Source: Periweissella fabalis (GTDB lineage Bacteria; Bacillota; Bacilli; Lactobacillales; Lactobacillaceae). From it: DNA of 64,000 nucleotides. The stretch covers positions 147,066-211,065 of the forward strand of contig NZ_JAAXPN010000002.1 in assembly GCF_012396505.1 (NCBI RefSeq). The letters run 5' to 3'. This document shows, piece by piece, positions 63,858 through 64,000 of this stretch. Under the pieces are notes generated by a model that was not told the origin of the DNA, searched no databases, and saw only the letters and a program-made list of their open reading frames with translations. The stretch's first letter is position 1; every line of letters starts with the position of its first letter. Made by a program: the position numbers and the translations under genes.

Positions 63858-64000
63858 AGTTGTTAACAACGACGTAGATCTTTGAAAACTGAATAAAGTT
63901 TTGACAATCAAATGTGTAAGTACTTTGAAATTAATTTTCAGAGTTAAACAAATTTGCGAATGTCAATTTCGCTAGTAAATTATGCTTCAAACGTCTCCCC
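63858..64000 (+). other. rRNA operon 5' leader; 16S rRNA expected just downstream
   Basis: TTGTTAACAA palindrome, then GATCTTTGAAAACTG (63877-63891), the boxA-like antitermination/leader sequence that precedes 16S in Lactobacillales, followed by TTTGACAATC and a GCGAA-TTCGC type hairpin. The 16S start (GAGTTTGATCCTGG) is not inside the window. Confidence 0.75.

Noticed and set aside
1..64000. CRISPR array, prophage, insertion sequence or plasmid origin
   Set aside because: No regularly spaced direct repeats, transposase, integrase, structural phage gene or Rep protein found on either strand.

Overview
The window is an AT-rich (roughly 35-40 % G+C by eye) chromosomal segment of a low-GC Gram-positive lactic acid bacterium. 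The gene set is that of the order Lactobacillales: Opp peptide uptake with PepO, PepF, PepX and proline iminopeptidase, an LtaS-type lipoteichoic acid synthase, a KimA-type K+ importer, DUF3290/DUF421 pairs, and strong AAGGAG/GGAGG ribosome binding sites. A short 6-phosphogluconate dehydrogenase beside an RpiR regulator fits a heterofermentative species. A Weissella/Leuconostoc-type organism is my best inference, not proven. I see no prophage, insertion sequence, integrase or CRISPR array.

Layout. 0-9.4 kb: 3' part of murA, rpmE2, an RpiR regulator divergent from gnd, a CNNM/CBS membrane protein with a possible C-rich-loop small RNA behind it, uppP, a beta-hydroxyacid dehydrogenase, adenine deaminase and a GNAT enzyme. 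9.4-14.5 kb: ltaS, tex-sprT and tRNA-Leu(AAG). 14.7-21.7 kb: a frameshifted MMPL exporter with its divergent TetR regulator and operator, a nucleoside hydrolase, a two-component system and a PgpA-like phosphatase. 21.7-33.3 kb: cshA with a long leader, acpS-alr-mazF, DUF3290-DUF421, a DUF915 lipoprotein, a broken proline iminopeptidase, birA-bioY under a BirA-like operator, and pepX. 33.4-40.4 kb: an amino acid permease behind a leader-peptide/terminator arrangement, a guanylate-kinase-like protein with two envelope proteins, and a glutamine-type ABC importer. 40.6-50.7 kb: oppDFBC, two oppA copies and a frameshifted pepO. 50.8-64 kb: a methyltransferase, an XRE regulator, pepF, an alpha/beta hydrolase, a NUMOD4 remnant, a VOC protein, a Nudix hydrolase, a heterodimeric ABC exporter, usp, a deoxynucleoside kinase and kimA. 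The window ends in tandem rRNA promoters and an rrn leader; 16S should begin just outside.

How the genes work together. The proteolysis/peptide theme is strong: OppDFBCA imports oligopeptides, and PepO, PepF, PepX and the iminopeptidase degrade them. A second theme is the cell envelope: MurA, UppP, LtaS, PgpA-like, Alr and AcpS. MurA carries Asp at the catalytic Cys site, which predicts fosfomycin insensitivity.

Most unusual signals, all intergenic: (1) a 19-codon leader peptide rich in Phe/Tyr, followed by competing hairpins and a terminator, before an APC permease (33.45-33.76 kb); (2) a ~115-nt structured element in two copies, each starting at a stop codon and sharing an apical loop but with different stem sequences (21.66 and 50.68 kb); (3) a ~75-nt repeat abutting terminator hairpins in about five places; (4) a possible small RNA with three C-rich loops (3.5-3.66 kb). 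Three genes (MMPL, pip, pepO) each carry a single indel frameshift, which is either gene decay, a phase switch or sequencing error.
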